Shown one piece after another: positions 10,622 through 20,298 of a DNA stretch of 64,000 bases (position 1 is the stretch's first letter; every line of letters begins with the position of its first letter). The notes under the pieces are model-generated. The model did no database searches, was not told the DNA's origin, and saw nothing but the letters and a program-made list of their open reading frames with translations. This DNA is from Prorocentrum cordatum (taxonomy: Eukaryota > Sar > Dinophyceae > Prorocentrales > Prorocentraceae): NCBI GenBank assembly GCA_963575745.1, contig CAUYUJ010012125.1:2501-66500 (forward strand), given 5' to 3'. The translations under genes and the position numbers were made by a program.

Positions 10622-11240
10622 GTCGCAAGCATGACTCTAACTTGTCCACCACATGGTTGGTCCTGCCAGCGTGTAGCTCGATAATTTGTCTCACCTTTAT
10701 CGTTGGTGGGTCTACCAGTGGTTCCGATGTCCAGCGATATACTCGGTGGTCGTAAGAAGATAGGATCCATTTGGTATGATCCTCTGGGTCGTAGTCGGGA
10801 TGGTTGAGGAAATCGTCTGGCAGATCGATGATGTTGTCGAGGATAGAAGATCCGACGTCCTCATCGGCGTGAATATCTGCCGATATCTCCGCCCTCATGG
10901 TATCAGTGGCTGCTCTCTCCTCGTCTGTGAATGGTATGGTCGATGTGTCAATGATGAAAGTGACTGGAGCATCGGTGGATTGGCCTGCGTCACGTTGCGA
11001 TCCCTCGTCGTCCGCCATGGGGTCCTCAGCAGGTGTCGCCAGCAGCTCGTCGGGATCGGGTGTCCGAGGAGCGGGGCGTCTGGTCGGCGTACGTGGGATG
11101 CGTGGTTTGTAAATGCTCGGCATTCCAAGATATGGTAGAGAACCTGCATGCTTGAAATCGTTGATCTGATCGCTGCATGAAGAAAGGCCCTGGATTGCAA
11201 TGTTCAAATGAACGGGGTCGATGTCAGCGCGTACTGGCAA
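10494..11240 (-). CDS. Copia extra ORF, acidic, unknown
   Basis: 248 codons, acidic in the middle (for example SADIHADEDVGSSILDNIID), with a Pro/Thr/Arg-rich linker near residues 45-65. The C-terminal part (WILSSYDHRVYRW onwards) is hydrophobic enough to fold. The frame ends in the overlap with the next ORF, which starts in another frame, so a frameshift near 10550 may have split one protein. No family is recognised. Confidence 0.5.
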   Translation of the reverse strand: MPVRADIDPVHLNIAIQGLSSCSDQINDFKHAGSLPYLGMPSIYKPRIPRTPTRRPAPRTPDPDELLATPAEDPMADDEGSQRDAGQSTDAPVTFIIDTSTIPFTDEERAATDTMRAEISADIHADEDVGSSILDNIIDLPDDFLNHPDYDPEDHTKWILSSYDHRVYRWTSEPLVDPPTIKVRQIIELHAGRTNHVVDKLESCLRLEIQFGTNIRRIPYVLRSHPYMGTRFTNMQCRSFLQKDSTFP

Positions 11241-11290
11241 AGCGAAGATAACGCCCTTGAGGGGCAGATTTGTGTCGCAATACCATATGT

Positions 11291-12925
11291 TTACCCATCG
11301 TAGACCGTAGTTGCGGATAGGTATTTGTACGGAGAAGAGCTTCTCGAAGACTCCGAAGTGTATGATTGGTCCATAGAGATGGCCCTCGTTCGTGCGAACT
11401 TTCGTGTTGTAGTTGCCCTTTTGGGTAGTGATTGTCGTAGTGGTAGCAATTGATTGAACCCCAATTTTTGACGAGAAGCCATGCGGACGTCATTGAAGAT
11501 AGGCCGTCGATCCCACTCTTTCTGTGTAATATCTGCTGTTATGGGTCGAAGAGCCTCTCTGCAATGTGACATAGCGACCAAACACTCTTTATCCTGCGTG
11601 TTGTGCTCGCAACTGCTGACCATGTCACGGACGATGGTTTCATCTAAGGCGTCAGAGTCAGCAGTAAGGCCAGCAGGGGTCGCCCCCAGCGGAGGGGCGA
11701 TAGGTTGCTGAGCCGATGATGCTGAGGCGGACTGTGTCCGCGGCTGCGGAGCCGTGGCGTAGGCCTTCGCAGTTGGGGCAATCCCAGGAGGATCGGTGAT
11801 TGTGTCCGATCCATGAAGAATAGCGCAAATCTCGTATTTGCTCAATGGTGGTCTCGGAGCCAGCGGCGGATTATCCCAGCTGGGGCCCATCTCTGGCCAC
11901 AACTGCTTGCCTGCCTCGCGGTAGGGTGTGATACGGCGAATGGCGAGGATTGCGGCAGCTGGAACCACGTCCTCAGTCATGATAGCGCCCTGTGCGCCGA
12001 GCCAAAATCTGCATCCAGCCATCATGGCAATCTGCATGTCGATCACGAGCTCCACCTCATTCTTGTAGTGATTGAACTTGTTCGGTTGAACTGAGGTGTG
12101 AGGATTCTGTTTGGAGATATGCACGTAGGTGCTTGAACTGTGGAATGCCTCCGAACGTTGTGATCCTGTCTGTCGTTTGTCTCTCTGGGACTGGTCGACG
12201 CAGCCTGGAATAATCCCTGTCTTGAGGATGCTTCTCCAAGCACGAAGTGTCGTGCCGTGGTGGAGGTATTTGACGTCCGTCCATTGTAAGCTCTCCCAGC
12301 CCATATTCCATGGCTTGGAGAGTGTATTGACGCAGCTGTGTCCTCCAACACATCGGATAGCAATGACGCTGCTCCAATCGAAGCAGCTGGGGTCGCCCTC
12401 GGCAGGAATTGATTTGGCGTACACCTCGATCCTATTCTCCTCCGGGTCTATGTGTTTCTGGAACGTGCGGAGGATGAAGATCGGGCAGTAATCGTTCCAG
12501 CTCTCGTATCCTGCTGACTCGCCGTCTTTGTGACAGTGTGTCACGGCCGCCTCAGTGGATGGTCCGTTGGAATGGCCACGTCGCTCTGCGAATTTCCACT
12601 GAACCATTTCCTGGAAAGATTTACAACGGCTGGGGATCGTCCAGGCCTGCTGTGTTTTCATTGACCATATGTTGACCCGTCGGTCAGTAAATTTGTCAAT
12701 ATGGAGAGGGTTGTGGTGGTTTGCATGGCGGAGCATGGTCGTGATATCCTTGCTCATGTATGTAGGACAACCAAACCATTCATCCGTACGCAGCTCGAGT
12801 CCATAACGAGTCTGGTCGTATGGCGGTAGTGACATCCACTTCCACTCTGGGAAACAGCCGGATTGGGCAATCTGGCGCGTGGGTAATCGCGCAGTCGTCG
12901 CATGCCAATTGGCATGCCCAATCAT
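11291..12925 (-). CDS. Tpt1/KptA RNA 2'-phosphotransferase-like protein
   Basis: 544 codons. Residues 57-335 carry the successive landmarks of the Tpt1/KptA family: MSKDITTMLRH at 57-67 (family pattern LSK..S..LRH, with the catalytic Arg-His), RCVGGHS at 191-197 (family QGHS), YLHHGTTLRAWRSILKTG at 220-237 (family HGT.....I...GL), YVHIS at 267-271, and ELVIDM ... VVPAAAIL at 292-326. Tpt1 removes a splice-junction 2'-phosphate from RNA using NAD+. The Arg normally found before the VHLS motif appears to be Ser/Thr here, so activity is uncertain. The C-terminal 200 residues are low-complexity. No retrotransposon needs this enzyme by textbook knowledge. The start may lie downstream of residue 1, since the first 45 residues overlap another ORF. 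Confidence 0.75.
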   Translation of the reverse strand: MIGHANWHATTARLPTRQIAQSGCFPEWKWMSLPPYDQTRYGLELRTDEWFGCPTYMSKDITTMLRHANHHNPLHIDKFTDRRVNIWSMKTQQAWTIPSRCKSFQEMVQWKFAERRGHSNGPSTEAAVTHCHKDGESAGYESWNDYCPIFILRTFQKHIDPEENRIEVYAKSIPAEGDPSCFDWSSVIAIRCVGGHSCVNTLSKPWNMGWESLQWTDVKYLHHGTTLRAWRSILKTGIIPGCVDQSQRDKRQTGSQRSEAFHSSSTYVHISKQNPHTSVQPNKFNHYKNEVELVIDMQIAMMAGCRFWLGAQGAIMTEDVVPAAAILAIRRITPYREAGKQLWPEMGPSWDNPPLAPRPPLSKYEICAILHGSDTITDPPGIAPTAKAYATAPQPRTQSASASSAQQPIAPPLGATPAGLTADSDALDETIVRDMVSSCEHNTQDKECLVAMSHCREALRPITADITQKEWDRRPIFNDVRMASRQKLGFNQLLPLRQSLPKRATTTRKFARTRAISMDQSYTSESSRSSSPYKYLSATTVYDG

Positions 12926-13718
12926 CGTTCCTCAAGCATTCCATGCCACTTGGTGCCTTCGTGCCCCGCAACGGAGGCGGCACGCATGGATGATCATCCG
13001 CCTGACCTGCTTGAAGCTTGTACTCACGAGGAGTGCATGCATTGTCGAATGTGGGGATTTGCCTTGTGTCCTGATGGTATGATCGCTCGCAGAAGTCTTG
13101 CCGCGACAGGATATGCACCGTATCCGATTGCTGACCAGGCGAAGGCGCATCGTCAGCAGGAATTGCTTCCAGCTCCGCGTCCACGTCAGCGCCCTCGTCC
13201 GGGAGCGGGGCTGACACGGCGGTCGGGAGCGGGCCTGGTGGCAATGGCTCAGCAGGCGTGCTAATCGGAAGCGGACCTGGTGGCAATGACTCGGGCGGCG
13301 TGACGATCGGGAGCGGACCTGGCGGCAGTGGCTGCCTGTCCTCACTATGCTGGTGTGTACCAGCTGTCGCGGAGCCATCGGGTGGCGCTGCGGCAGGCTC
13401 ATCGGCAATGCTAGTGATTGGAGCGTCAGCCAGGAGCCCCATGGCGATACGATCCAATGCATTCTGTTTGTAGAAACCTTTGCATGCCAGGATGGTATCT
13501 GAGTTGTCAATGCGAGGACCGACACGACGAGAGCTCAGTACATTGCGCTCTGCAATGAGGCGTGACTTCGTTGCGTCGTCATTACCTACGGTGTCGTTGA
13601 TTTGGAGCAGGATGTGTTCGTAGACAACCCATGTGACAGCGTGTGCATCCTTGGTTTCCTTCACTATTGTGGGGTGAAGGAGACCCCTTTTTTCTCGTCT
13701 GACTCCCAGGATGCCCAC
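12780..13718 (-). CDS. Copia extra ORF with PLPPGPLP repeats
   Basis: 312 codons. Its centre has three tandem copies of a 15-residue unit built on LPPGPLPI (near 13220-13360), then an acidic stretch. After residue 200 there are Cys/His pairs (DDCAITHAPDCP) that could bind zinc. It overlaps the upstream ORF by 55 bases and the Tpt1-like ORF by 146 bases, each in a different frame, so the group may be fragments of one long polyprotein. The function is unknown; the proline-rich part looks like a flexible linker. Confidence 0.5.
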   Translation of the reverse strand: MGILGVRREKRGLLHPTIVKETKDAHAVTWVVYEHILLQINDTVGNDDATKSRLIAERNVLSSRRVGPRIDNSDTILACKGFYKQNALDRIAMGLLADAPITSIADEPAAAPPDGSATAGTHQHSEDRQPLPPGPLPIVTPPESLPPGPLPISTPAEPLPPGPLPTAVSAPLPDEGADVDAELEAIPADDAPSPGQQSDTVHILSRQDFCERSYHQDTRQIPTFDNACTPREYKLQAGQADDHPCVPPPLRGTKAPSGMECLRNDDWACQLACDDCAITHAPDCPIRLFPRVEVDVTTAIRPDSLWTRAAYG

Positions 13719-15433
13719 GCGCCCGGGTAATCGTTGATCCGGATAAGAAGCTGGTTGAACAGCTCCACGTATGCCTTACCATATGGATCATCAAGTTTAC
13801 TGGGTTTCGCTGGATCCGGTGCTGGTGGCTCATTTGCGAGTCCAGGGATCGGCATATATGGATCGCTTGTTGCCAACGGCATCGATTTCAGCAGCGTGCC
13901 ACTTGCACAGGAAGCCATCCATGCACAATGAGCCAGCTCCCCTGCGGTCTGAGTCATCAGCGCCGTGAGGCTGAGGTGCCTTTTCCATTCATTCGTCATT
14001 TTCTCACTAAAGTGAAGAGCCTGCATGATCTCTCTGGCCTGCGTGTAGGCCTGCGAATCCGTGACGGCTGTCAGGAGAGGAGGTCGGAATGGATATGGCT
14101 GTGATGATAACGACTGGATCAACGCGCAGAAATTGCGATAGCATACCGCATCACAAAACTGGGTCGTCATCATTGCCAAATGGTGGTTATTCTGCTTTGA
14201 ATGCCAAGCCGCGGGCGTGGCTCTGTCGTACGACTCGACCCAGTGGTCTGAAGGGAGTACCGTAATACCACGACATTGCATAGCCCTGGTCAGGTCGCTC
14301 GTGTGATGGTCAAAGTTAGGGTGTACGCCCCATTGCGCTGCTTTGCCTGGCCCCATGACGGTGGGGCCACGGAAGTATTGCATCACGTCCATGAATCGTA
14401 ACAAGTCCACTTTCACGTGTACTGGCATAAGCGTCGGGACGCCGTCCTGGCACTCCATCTTCATGAGCTCGAGCACGTTGGTGTGAGCGCGATCCTGGCG
14501 ACGTCGGGTGTCCAACCAGTGCTGACCATGGTTAGCGCAAGCAATATCGTTTGCGCTCCAGACCACCATGGCGTTGACACCCCTGTTGTAATGTGTTTGT
14601 CCCACGTATGCAAGGAAGTCGTTAGCCCAATGAGCCCATATGATCTCATTCAACTTACGCCACTCGGCCATCGAATGATTGTCGTCCATCAGTGACAGGG
14701 CTCTGGCCTTGCGGATCATGGGGATCATGCTTCGCTGTTCGAGCGTAGACTCGAACTGCGATTCTAGAATAGCTGCGATACGGTTGTCCTGGGCCCTGGC
14801 GGGCTGCTCGCGGAGCTTTGCCATATCGCAGCGGGTGTCGCCACCAGCCTCTGGCAATATAATACAACCCTGACCAATCGGAGTGTCGTTCTGTTTGAAC
14901 CACTCTTTGACATTGCCATGCGAGAACGCCCGCGCCATGATGTCGTCGCTGATAAATATTGACAGGTGCTCGAGGGTGGCGCCGCCCATGTACTCTGCTC
15001 TATTGAGGCGCGGCACGAAGAGAGGCACAAGGCCAATATTGGACGCCCTGGCGAGGGCGTCTCGCTGCTGTGGGCTGCTGAGCCCGTCGACGCCGTACCC
15101 TGGACACTTCTTGCGTGGGGCGGTTTGGGAACCTTTCTTGTGCATGATCCACGTGGAATCCGTGTACAAATTTGCCCATTTGTATGCATGCCCCGACGGG
15201 CCGAAGGCGTGGTGGAGGAGAAGTCCCAAGTCCTCCTGTATGATCCCATGCCATCCGCTGTCTGAAAGAAAAGCGGAAACCAGTCGACCACCAAAAAACG
15301 CACTGTATTTAGCCTGTGCTAGCTCGGGCGGGTCTATGGCTGATCCTGGAGTGATACCAGGGTTCCTCCACGGTCGGCCCCCCTCCTGCGAGCACATTTC
15401 CCTCCTCGCATGGCTGCCACTGCCTCTCGCCAT
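13664..15433 (-). CDS. Copia extra ORF, 589 residues, unknown folded protein
   Basis: The longest of the extra ORFs. Its composition is that of a globular protein over most of its length, with many Trp, His and Met residues and little repeat. Landmarks: FLSDSGWHGIIQEDLG, LYTDSTWIMHKKGS, PGYGVDGLSSPQQRDALARA, HLSIFISDDIMARAFSHG, WRKLNEIIWAHWANDFLAY. I do not recognise a family. It could be a viral-type structural or enzymatic protein captured by the element. It overlaps the next ORF by 55 bases, where a frameshift is likely. Confidence 0.6.
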   Translation of the reverse strand: MARGSGSHARREMCSQEGGRPWRNPGITPGSAIDPPELAQAKYSAFFGGRLVSAFLSDSGWHGIIQEDLGLLLHHAFGPSGHAYKWANLYTDSTWIMHKKGSQTAPRKKCPGYGVDGLSSPQQRDALARASNIGLVPLFVPRLNRAEYMGGATLEHLSIFISDDIMARAFSHGNVKEWFKQNDTPIGQGCIILPEAGGDTRCDMAKLREQPARAQDNRIAAILESQFESTLEQRSMIPMIRKARALSLMDDNHSMAEWRKLNEIIWAHWANDFLAYVGQTHYNRGVNAMVVWSANDIACANHGQHWLDTRRRQDRAHTNVLELMKMECQDGVPTLMPVHVKVDLLRFMDVMQYFRGPTVMGPGKAAQWGVHPNFDHHTSDLTRAMQCRGITVLPSDHWVESYDRATPAAWHSKQNNHHLAMMTTQFCDAVCYRNFCALIQSLSSQPYPFRPPLLTAVTDSQAYTQAREIMQALHFSEKMTNEWKRHLSLTALMTQTAGELAHCAWMASCASGTLLKSMPLATSDPYMPIPGLANEPPAPDPAKPSKLDDPYGKAYVELFNQLLIRINDYPGAWASWESDEKKGVSFTPQ

Positions 15434-15456
15434 GCTCTGGGAGGGTGACCCAGCCG

Positions 15457-16404
15457 TCAGAGTGGTCGGATGGCGTTGCTACCGTCAGGGGGCTCGAGCC
15501 GGTTCCTCCAAACCCTCCGCGGGTAGACTGCCACGTGCTGAGCTTGCGGCGGAAGCGGTTGGTCTGGTAGAGGTCGGAGAATGCCCTCCCTCATTTCGGT
15601 GACGAGATGGTCCTCGATAATGTGGCCGAGGTGCCCCGCCGTGTCTGATGTCCTGGCCGCGCCAGGTGGGCGCACGGGAAGTTTGATCGCAGCGCGATTA
15701 AGACTCGGAGCATAGCTGGGGGCGGGCAAACCATTGCTGTATACGTCTGGAGGTGCACAAAGGCCCTCCTTGTACAACTGGCTTGTATCCTGGACCGTGT
15801 CCATGGGATATTGCCCAAGCAATGCACTGCCCACTTTCGACCAGTCGTTGTGTATCATCATCCACTCTGCTGTCAACACCACCGTCGCAAGTTCCATTGG
15901 CGGGCACTTGCGGTATGACCTAGGAATCGTAGCATGCAAGGGATCATGTAAACCACGAATGTTTTCCTGGAGGCTGGAGATCATGCACATGGCCTTCATG
16001 AGTGGCATCCACGGTGCGGCCGTGGTCGCACTGTAATCGCAGTGGGCGTTGCCGCCGACTCCACCCATAGCTTTGCCGATGCAACCCGACACGTCGATGG
16101 GCGCGGAGCGGGTGACCTCGACAAGGGCGGATTCGTCGGGCGCGCGCAGATCATGCTCTGCACTGTGGTCGAAGCGCAGATGATGAACGTAGATGAAGCC
16201 ATCCTCGGCATCACGAGGGCGACCCGTCTGAGCGTGGAACGTGAAGCCTACGCGGTCGTCGTCCGTGGCGTTCGGGTCGTGGTTGGCGTCGCAGGCGATG
16301 GCCCAGCCGTTGAGGTGGAGGGGCGACGCCTGGTCCATCTCGGGGATGGGGGAACCGGGGGTAGAACCGATCTCTCGTGAGTGAGTCTCGCGCACAGCGA
16401 GCAA
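15457..16404 (-). CDS. Copia extra ORF directly after RNase H, unknown
   Basis: 315 codons, beginning 54 bases after the end of the RNase H frame. Residues 40-75 include GWAIACDANHDPNATDDDR and FIYVHHLRFDHSAEHD, and residues 110-200 look globular. The C-terminus is rich in Pro and Arg. No family is recognised. It is separated from the next ORF by 24 bases and a frame change, so both may be one original gene. Confidence 0.5.
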   Translation of the reverse strand: MLAVRETHSREIGSTPGSPIPEMDQASPLHLNGWAIACDANHDPNATDDDRVGFTFHAQTGRPRDAEDGFIYVHHLRFDHSAEHDLRAPDESALVEVTRSAPIDVSGCIGKAMGGVGGNAHCDYSATTAAPWMPLMKAMCMISSLQENIRGLHDPLHATIPRSYRKCPPMELATVVLTAEWMMIHNDWSKVGSALLGQYPMDTVQDTSQLYKEGLCAPPDVYSNGLPAPSYAPSLNRAAIKLPVRPPGAARTSDTAGHLGHIIEDHLVTEMREGILRPLPDQPLPPQAQHVAVYPRRVWRNRLEPPDGSNAIRPL

Positions 16405-16457
16405 GATGCTGGTAAGCTTCGTCGCTCGAGTGGTAAAACAGCTGCGGCGGGGTCGAA

Positions 16458-17561
16458 TTACAAGTATCCTAGACCTCTCTGTACTATGCGATGGCGGTGG
16501 GGAATGGCGAGGGTGTCTACCGCGTGGTGAGCGAGCCCTCGCTCGGGGCGTTCGCGAACCGGTCGCCGCCGCAGGAACGCCGATATGGTACGCACATGCA
16601 TGTAGGCCCTCGTGATCGGAATGTCAAACACACATGAATCCGCATGCTGCCCCTGTCTCGCCCAATTTTCCTTGTCGGTAAGTAATATCTCACATGTTTC
16701 CTGACATCCATCGAGTTTGGGAGGTTCTGCGATATGAGGTAAACCATCGGGCCTCCGAAGCCCTCGCAATGGTCTCCTAGGATTCTTTGGAGCACACTGC
16801 AAGGGGGTAACAGGGAAGATGAGCGAGTGATCCAGTATATCACTCCAGAGATCTGCTTTCTTTGGCTCAAAATGTTGAATCATCATATATGCCATTTGTT
16901 CTTTTGTACCTACATACTTGAGCTCAATGTGTTCAAGTTGGCATGTCTCACAGATCCAAACCAAGTTAATACGATGAGTACGATGAAGGTGACGAAGTGC
17001 TGGTGTACGTCCCTTTTGGACAATCTTGATCACGGCCTGGTTGTCCTCTAGGACGATGAGATGCACTTTGGGGGAGCTGCTCTCCTGAGCAGGCTCTGGG
17101 TCCACGTGTAGCACAGTACCCTCTTGGGGTATCGTGCGCCTCTTTGGAGGAGTAGGTAGCTCCGTCTTCAGCGGTAGCTGCCTACGGCTAGGAGAAGATC
17201 CCCGTGTAGGGGATTCCTTGCGAGGCGATGGATTGCGCCTCTTCTGTTTGGCGGCCAGAGTCGGCCATGTCGCCGTAGCGGTGCGTCCAAGGCAGCCCAG
17301 GCATGTCGTCTTCTCTTTGCAGGTGCTGGCAACCTCCACCACGGCCTCACAAAATGAGAGTAGTGGTAGTCCCTCCAGTCGTAGCGCCGAGCCAAGAGCA
17401 ACGATCTCGGACTCTGTGGATGAGTGCGAGACGACCGATTGTTTCTTGCACACTGCATTGACGGGGAAGAACGTAGTGGGTCCTACCAGCGCCGCGAAGA
17501 CGCCAGTGGTGGACTTGGAGGAGGTAATGCAATCGGCAAGCGAGGCATCAGTGAAGAGCAT
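16458..17561 (-). CDS. Copia RNase H
   Basis: Copia-type RNase H: LFTDASLADCITSSKSTTG (first Asp), HSSTESEIVALGSALRL (Glu of the TESE motif), then EDNQAVIKIVQKG (third Asp, the C/EDNQ motif) and ALRHLHRTHRINLVW. About 70 charged residues between TESE and EDNQ are an insertion compared with typical Copia. The last 120 residues lie beyond the domain and diverge. It follows the reverse transcriptase after one or more frameshifts at about 17560-17830. It would remove genomic RNA after minus-strand synthesis. Confidence 0.85.
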   Translation of the reverse strand: MLFTDASLADCITSSKSTTGVFAALVGPTTFFPVNAVCKKQSVVSHSSTESEIVALGSALRLEGLPLLSFCEAVVEVASTCKEKTTCLGCLGRTATATWPTLAAKQKRRNPSPRKESPTRGSSPSRRQLPLKTELPTPPKRRTIPQEGTVLHVDPEPAQESSSPKVHLIVLEDNQAVIKIVQKGRTPALRHLHRTHRINLVWICETCQLEHIELKYVGTKEQMAYMMIQHFEPKKADLWSDILDHSLIFPVTPLQCAPKNPRRPLRGLRRPDGLPHIAEPPKLDGCQETCEILLTDKENWARQGQHADSCVFDIPITRAYMHVRTISAFLRRRPVRERPERGLAHHAVDTLAIPHRHRIVQRGLGYL

Positions 17562-17832
17562 GATGGACAGCTTATCTGAAGCATCGCCAATCCATCCATG
17601 TAAACATTGGGTACGCGTCGTTTCGCGCGTTGAGCGCGCTAGTGGGTCTCACGACCGACCCGGAGGAGCTAGGCGATGTGGATCGCGAAGCCCTCGGTGA
17701 GTCAGATCGTTTACGACGTGACCCTGACCCTTGGGTACGCTTGGAGGCGCACTCCAGGTAGCGCTCGATACATTGATCAGTAAAACCAAGCATGTCATGT
17801 CGTAGTCCACGAACTTGTTTAGCTGTATGATA

Positions 17833-18057
17833 TTATTTGTCACTGTGCGCAGGCAACATAAGTCGAATGGTAGACATTCTTTTGTCGAAGACGTTCTGGG
17901 GAACGTCGCATGCCTGTTGTCCACAGCCAAGGTATTGAGAGTACACAGTAGGCGGATCCAAATCAATGCCGCTTTTGCGGGTCAGATCCCAGCCAGCGTG
18001 TAAGTTTGTGGCTGGCCCTGCAAGCTTGAAGTCGTCCACGTATACTGAAAGTATCAA
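17833..18057 (-). pseudogene. Copia reverse transcriptase, YVDD segment
   Basis: Begins LSVYVDDFKLAGP, the YVDD catalytic motif of Copia reverse transcriptase, followed by YSQYLGCGQQACD, which is typical of dinoflagellate Copia elements. It is in the same frame as 18058-18498 and separated from it only by a TGA at 18058-18060, so a single nonsense change lies just before the active site. Confidence 0.85.
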
Positions 18058-18601
18058 TCACAGTTTGTTGCGTCCCCACACACATTCCCATCCTGGGATA
18101 GGCTCAGATCCAACGCTTTCCAGACACGTGCGACACTGCCGCTCCCAAAACACACCTGCGAAAGGTGTCCGTATAGTGCCAATCGTAGTCGGCACACGGG
18201 ATTCCAGACCAGGATGCAGGTTGACGCCACTTAGGTAGAGCAATCCAAGTATCGACTGGGTCGATTCGTCCGTCTCCGTATAGTAAGGCTTGCGTGTATG
18301 CGCCAGGCGTATCGCTCTGCTCGCCCCCATGATTTGGCAATAACGCTGTAGCGTCACAGAGTTTGGAAGCTTCAATATGCGACGCACTGGATGCCGCGTC
18401 GGCGAAGACGGCGGCCAAGCCAGTTTCGTCTTTGCCAGTGTTGCCCTGAACCACCACGCGGCCCTTGAACTTACGAAGTTCAGGAGAAAGTTCTTCATGT
18501 TTTACTGAAGATAGCTCCAAAATGTTGAAGAAGTGAACCTTCTTCCCTGCACGAATCGCCTGTGATTCAATATCATCTTTTTCGGCGACAATCTCTATCA
18601 T
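18058..18601 (-). pseudogene. Copia reverse transcriptase, N-terminal part
   Basis: Two overlapping frames share this part. The first (18601-18104) has FKGRVVVQGNTGKDETG, the start of the Copia RT domain, through SASHIEASKLCDATALLP and GAYTQALLYGD (motif A region). A frameshift near 18230 leads to the second frame with GVFWERQCRTCLESVG and PGWECVWGRNKL, which ends at the TGA before YVDD. The normal acidic residue of motif A appears replaced or misaligned here. I infer a dead enzyme. Confidence 0.8.
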
Positions 18602-18786
18602 CCATGTTTGCTTCTTCTCAAGGCACTCGCATTATTTGCGTAGGGTTTCCTGTGTGCGCGGCTCTGCGGCAACTTCTCGCTTGTTCAAATTTCTGGTAAC
18701 AAGGGCTGGGCGTGCCCATGGTGAGTCAGGAATATTATCTCTGTGTGCCGGTGTGTAGGTGGGTCCACGTGGCATAGTGGGCACAG

Positions 18787-20223
18787 CTACCGACGGGTGA
18801 ACTTGCGCGTGAGCGGGTTCACGGTCCCGAAGTCGTTCCCCTCACTGTCGATAAGTACCAAGATACGTGCGACTCCAGCAGGCTGTGGTGAGGGTTGGCG
18901 GTAGTATAATACGGTAGAGATGTCACATGGTCCGCCAGGTAGTTTGGCATACAGAATCTCTTTGTTGGTCACGCCCTTGACGTCCTCGTCACGAATGACA
19001 GCTCCGCTGTCCATGTCGTAGGTGATACGGCGATCCACGGTATCCCACGTGGGTCCACCAACCGCAGTAGTGCGGAAATGTTTGGCTTGTTTGCCCTGCC
19101 GGGTCCACACTCGAAGTGCAGCTCGTTCTCGAGTCTCGCCAGCTTGTTTGACGTCTTCTGCGTACTCAATATCCTTCTTTTGTTGTCCTCGAGACACAGT
19201 TTTCCAATGTTCGGGAAGAGTGTGGTCGGGACGCGCAGTAGTCTGCACGCGTGTCTCACGGCCGCGGACCACCATTTTGCCGTCCGGCAACATCTTAGGG
19301 AGCTCATAGAACCGAACTGGGCCGGTCCAAGGCTCGCTAAGCTCTCGGTGGTCTGCTGCGATAACACCATCCCAAACATCACGGAAGACACCTTCTCCCT
19401 CGAAGGTAGAAGTCGTCTCAAAGTCTCGCGTCACATCAAGCTGATCAACAGGTACAGGTATGTTCATAACGACGTCTGTTGGTATGAACAGCTTTCTACG
19501 CGGAGTGCGGATGTGTCGGATGATGCAGTATCCACGCTGTTCCCAGTTGTCGGGCTTCGGTGCTGGTGCAGCAACTTCTGGAGCCGATGGGTGAGTATCA
19601 GCGGTGTTGTCATCCATCGTCATCATAGATGGATCATCCCACTCCTTTGGATAGGCAAGCGGAAGGTCGGGCATGTGTTTGTCGCCCAATGGACGAGAAA
19701 TAGATGCCTTGACCTCGTCGTGTGCCTCCGGGTTGTGATGTCGTAAGGTACCGTCTTTCACAAGAAAGGTGAACTTGCCGTCGGGAATAATAATATCTTT
19801 GACTCTGTGTACGTGACACAGGTCGCCGTCGGGGTTCTTGGCGCATGTAGCAGTGTCCAAGACGAGATAGTCACCAGACCAACGTCCACCTGAGTGTAAA
19901 TGGTAGCCCGTGAATAAACCTTCCCGAGTATTTTCTTTCAACTTTGCAGTATCGTCGTTAATCTCGGGATTGAAGCATTCCCAAAAGATTTGGGCACCGA
20001 ACGGCACGCAGTGCCCGGGAAAGCTTTCACCTAAATGTATCTCATGAACTGTCTTGTCAATATTCTCATCGCTAAGGGCGGCAAGGCCCGCGGATGGATG
20101 CACGAAGTTGTGTCCACAGCAAAAGGCTTGCATGGCCTCTTTCCACCATCCGTGTCCCAGACCAGACATATGCAACACAGCTCTCGAACCGAGGATGACG
20201 ATCTTGACAATGCGCTCGATCAA
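18787..20223 (-). CDS. Copia integrase C-terminal part and linker to RT
   Basis: Minus-strand sequence just before this ORF reads HDASTPHRPQTNGLIERI, the region of the third integrase catalytic residue (Glu of IERI). The ORF then continues with RAVLHMSGLGHGWWKEAM, matching the Copia integrase helix, and VPFGAQIFWE. Residues 90-470 are the long linker found between integrase and reverse transcriptase in dinoflagellate Copia. The join to the upstream frame needs one frameshift near 20300. The integrase would insert the DNA copy, as shown by the 5-bp target duplication. Confidence 0.8.
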   Translation of the reverse strand: MIERIVKIVILGSRAVLHMSGLGHGWWKEAMQAFCCGHNFVHPSAGLAALSDENIDKTVHEIHLGESFPGHCVPFGAQIFWECFNPEINDDTAKLKENTREGLFTGYHLHSGGRWSGDYLVLDTATCAKNPDGDLCHVHRVKDIIIPDGKFTFLVKDGTLRHHNPEAHDEVKASISRPLGDKHMPDLPLAYPKEWDDPSMMTMDDNTADTHPSAPEVAAPAPKPDNWEQRGYCIIRHIRTPRRKLFIPTDVVMNIPVPVDQLDVTRDFETTSTFEGEGVFRDVWDGVIAADHRELSEPWTGPVRFYELPKMLPDGKMVVRGRETRVQTTARPDHTLPEHWKTVSRGQQKKDIEYAEDVKQAGETRERAALRVWTRQGKQAKHFRTTAVGGPTWDTVDRRITYDMDSGAVIRDEDVKGVTNKEILYAKLPGGPCDISTVLYYRQPSPQPAGVARILVLIDSEGNDFGTVNPLTRKFTRR

Positions 20224-20298
20224 TCCATTTGTTTGTGGACGATGAGGGGTGCTAGCGTCATGTCTCCATCCCAGTTGGCGGCATGCCTTCTGGAGCTC

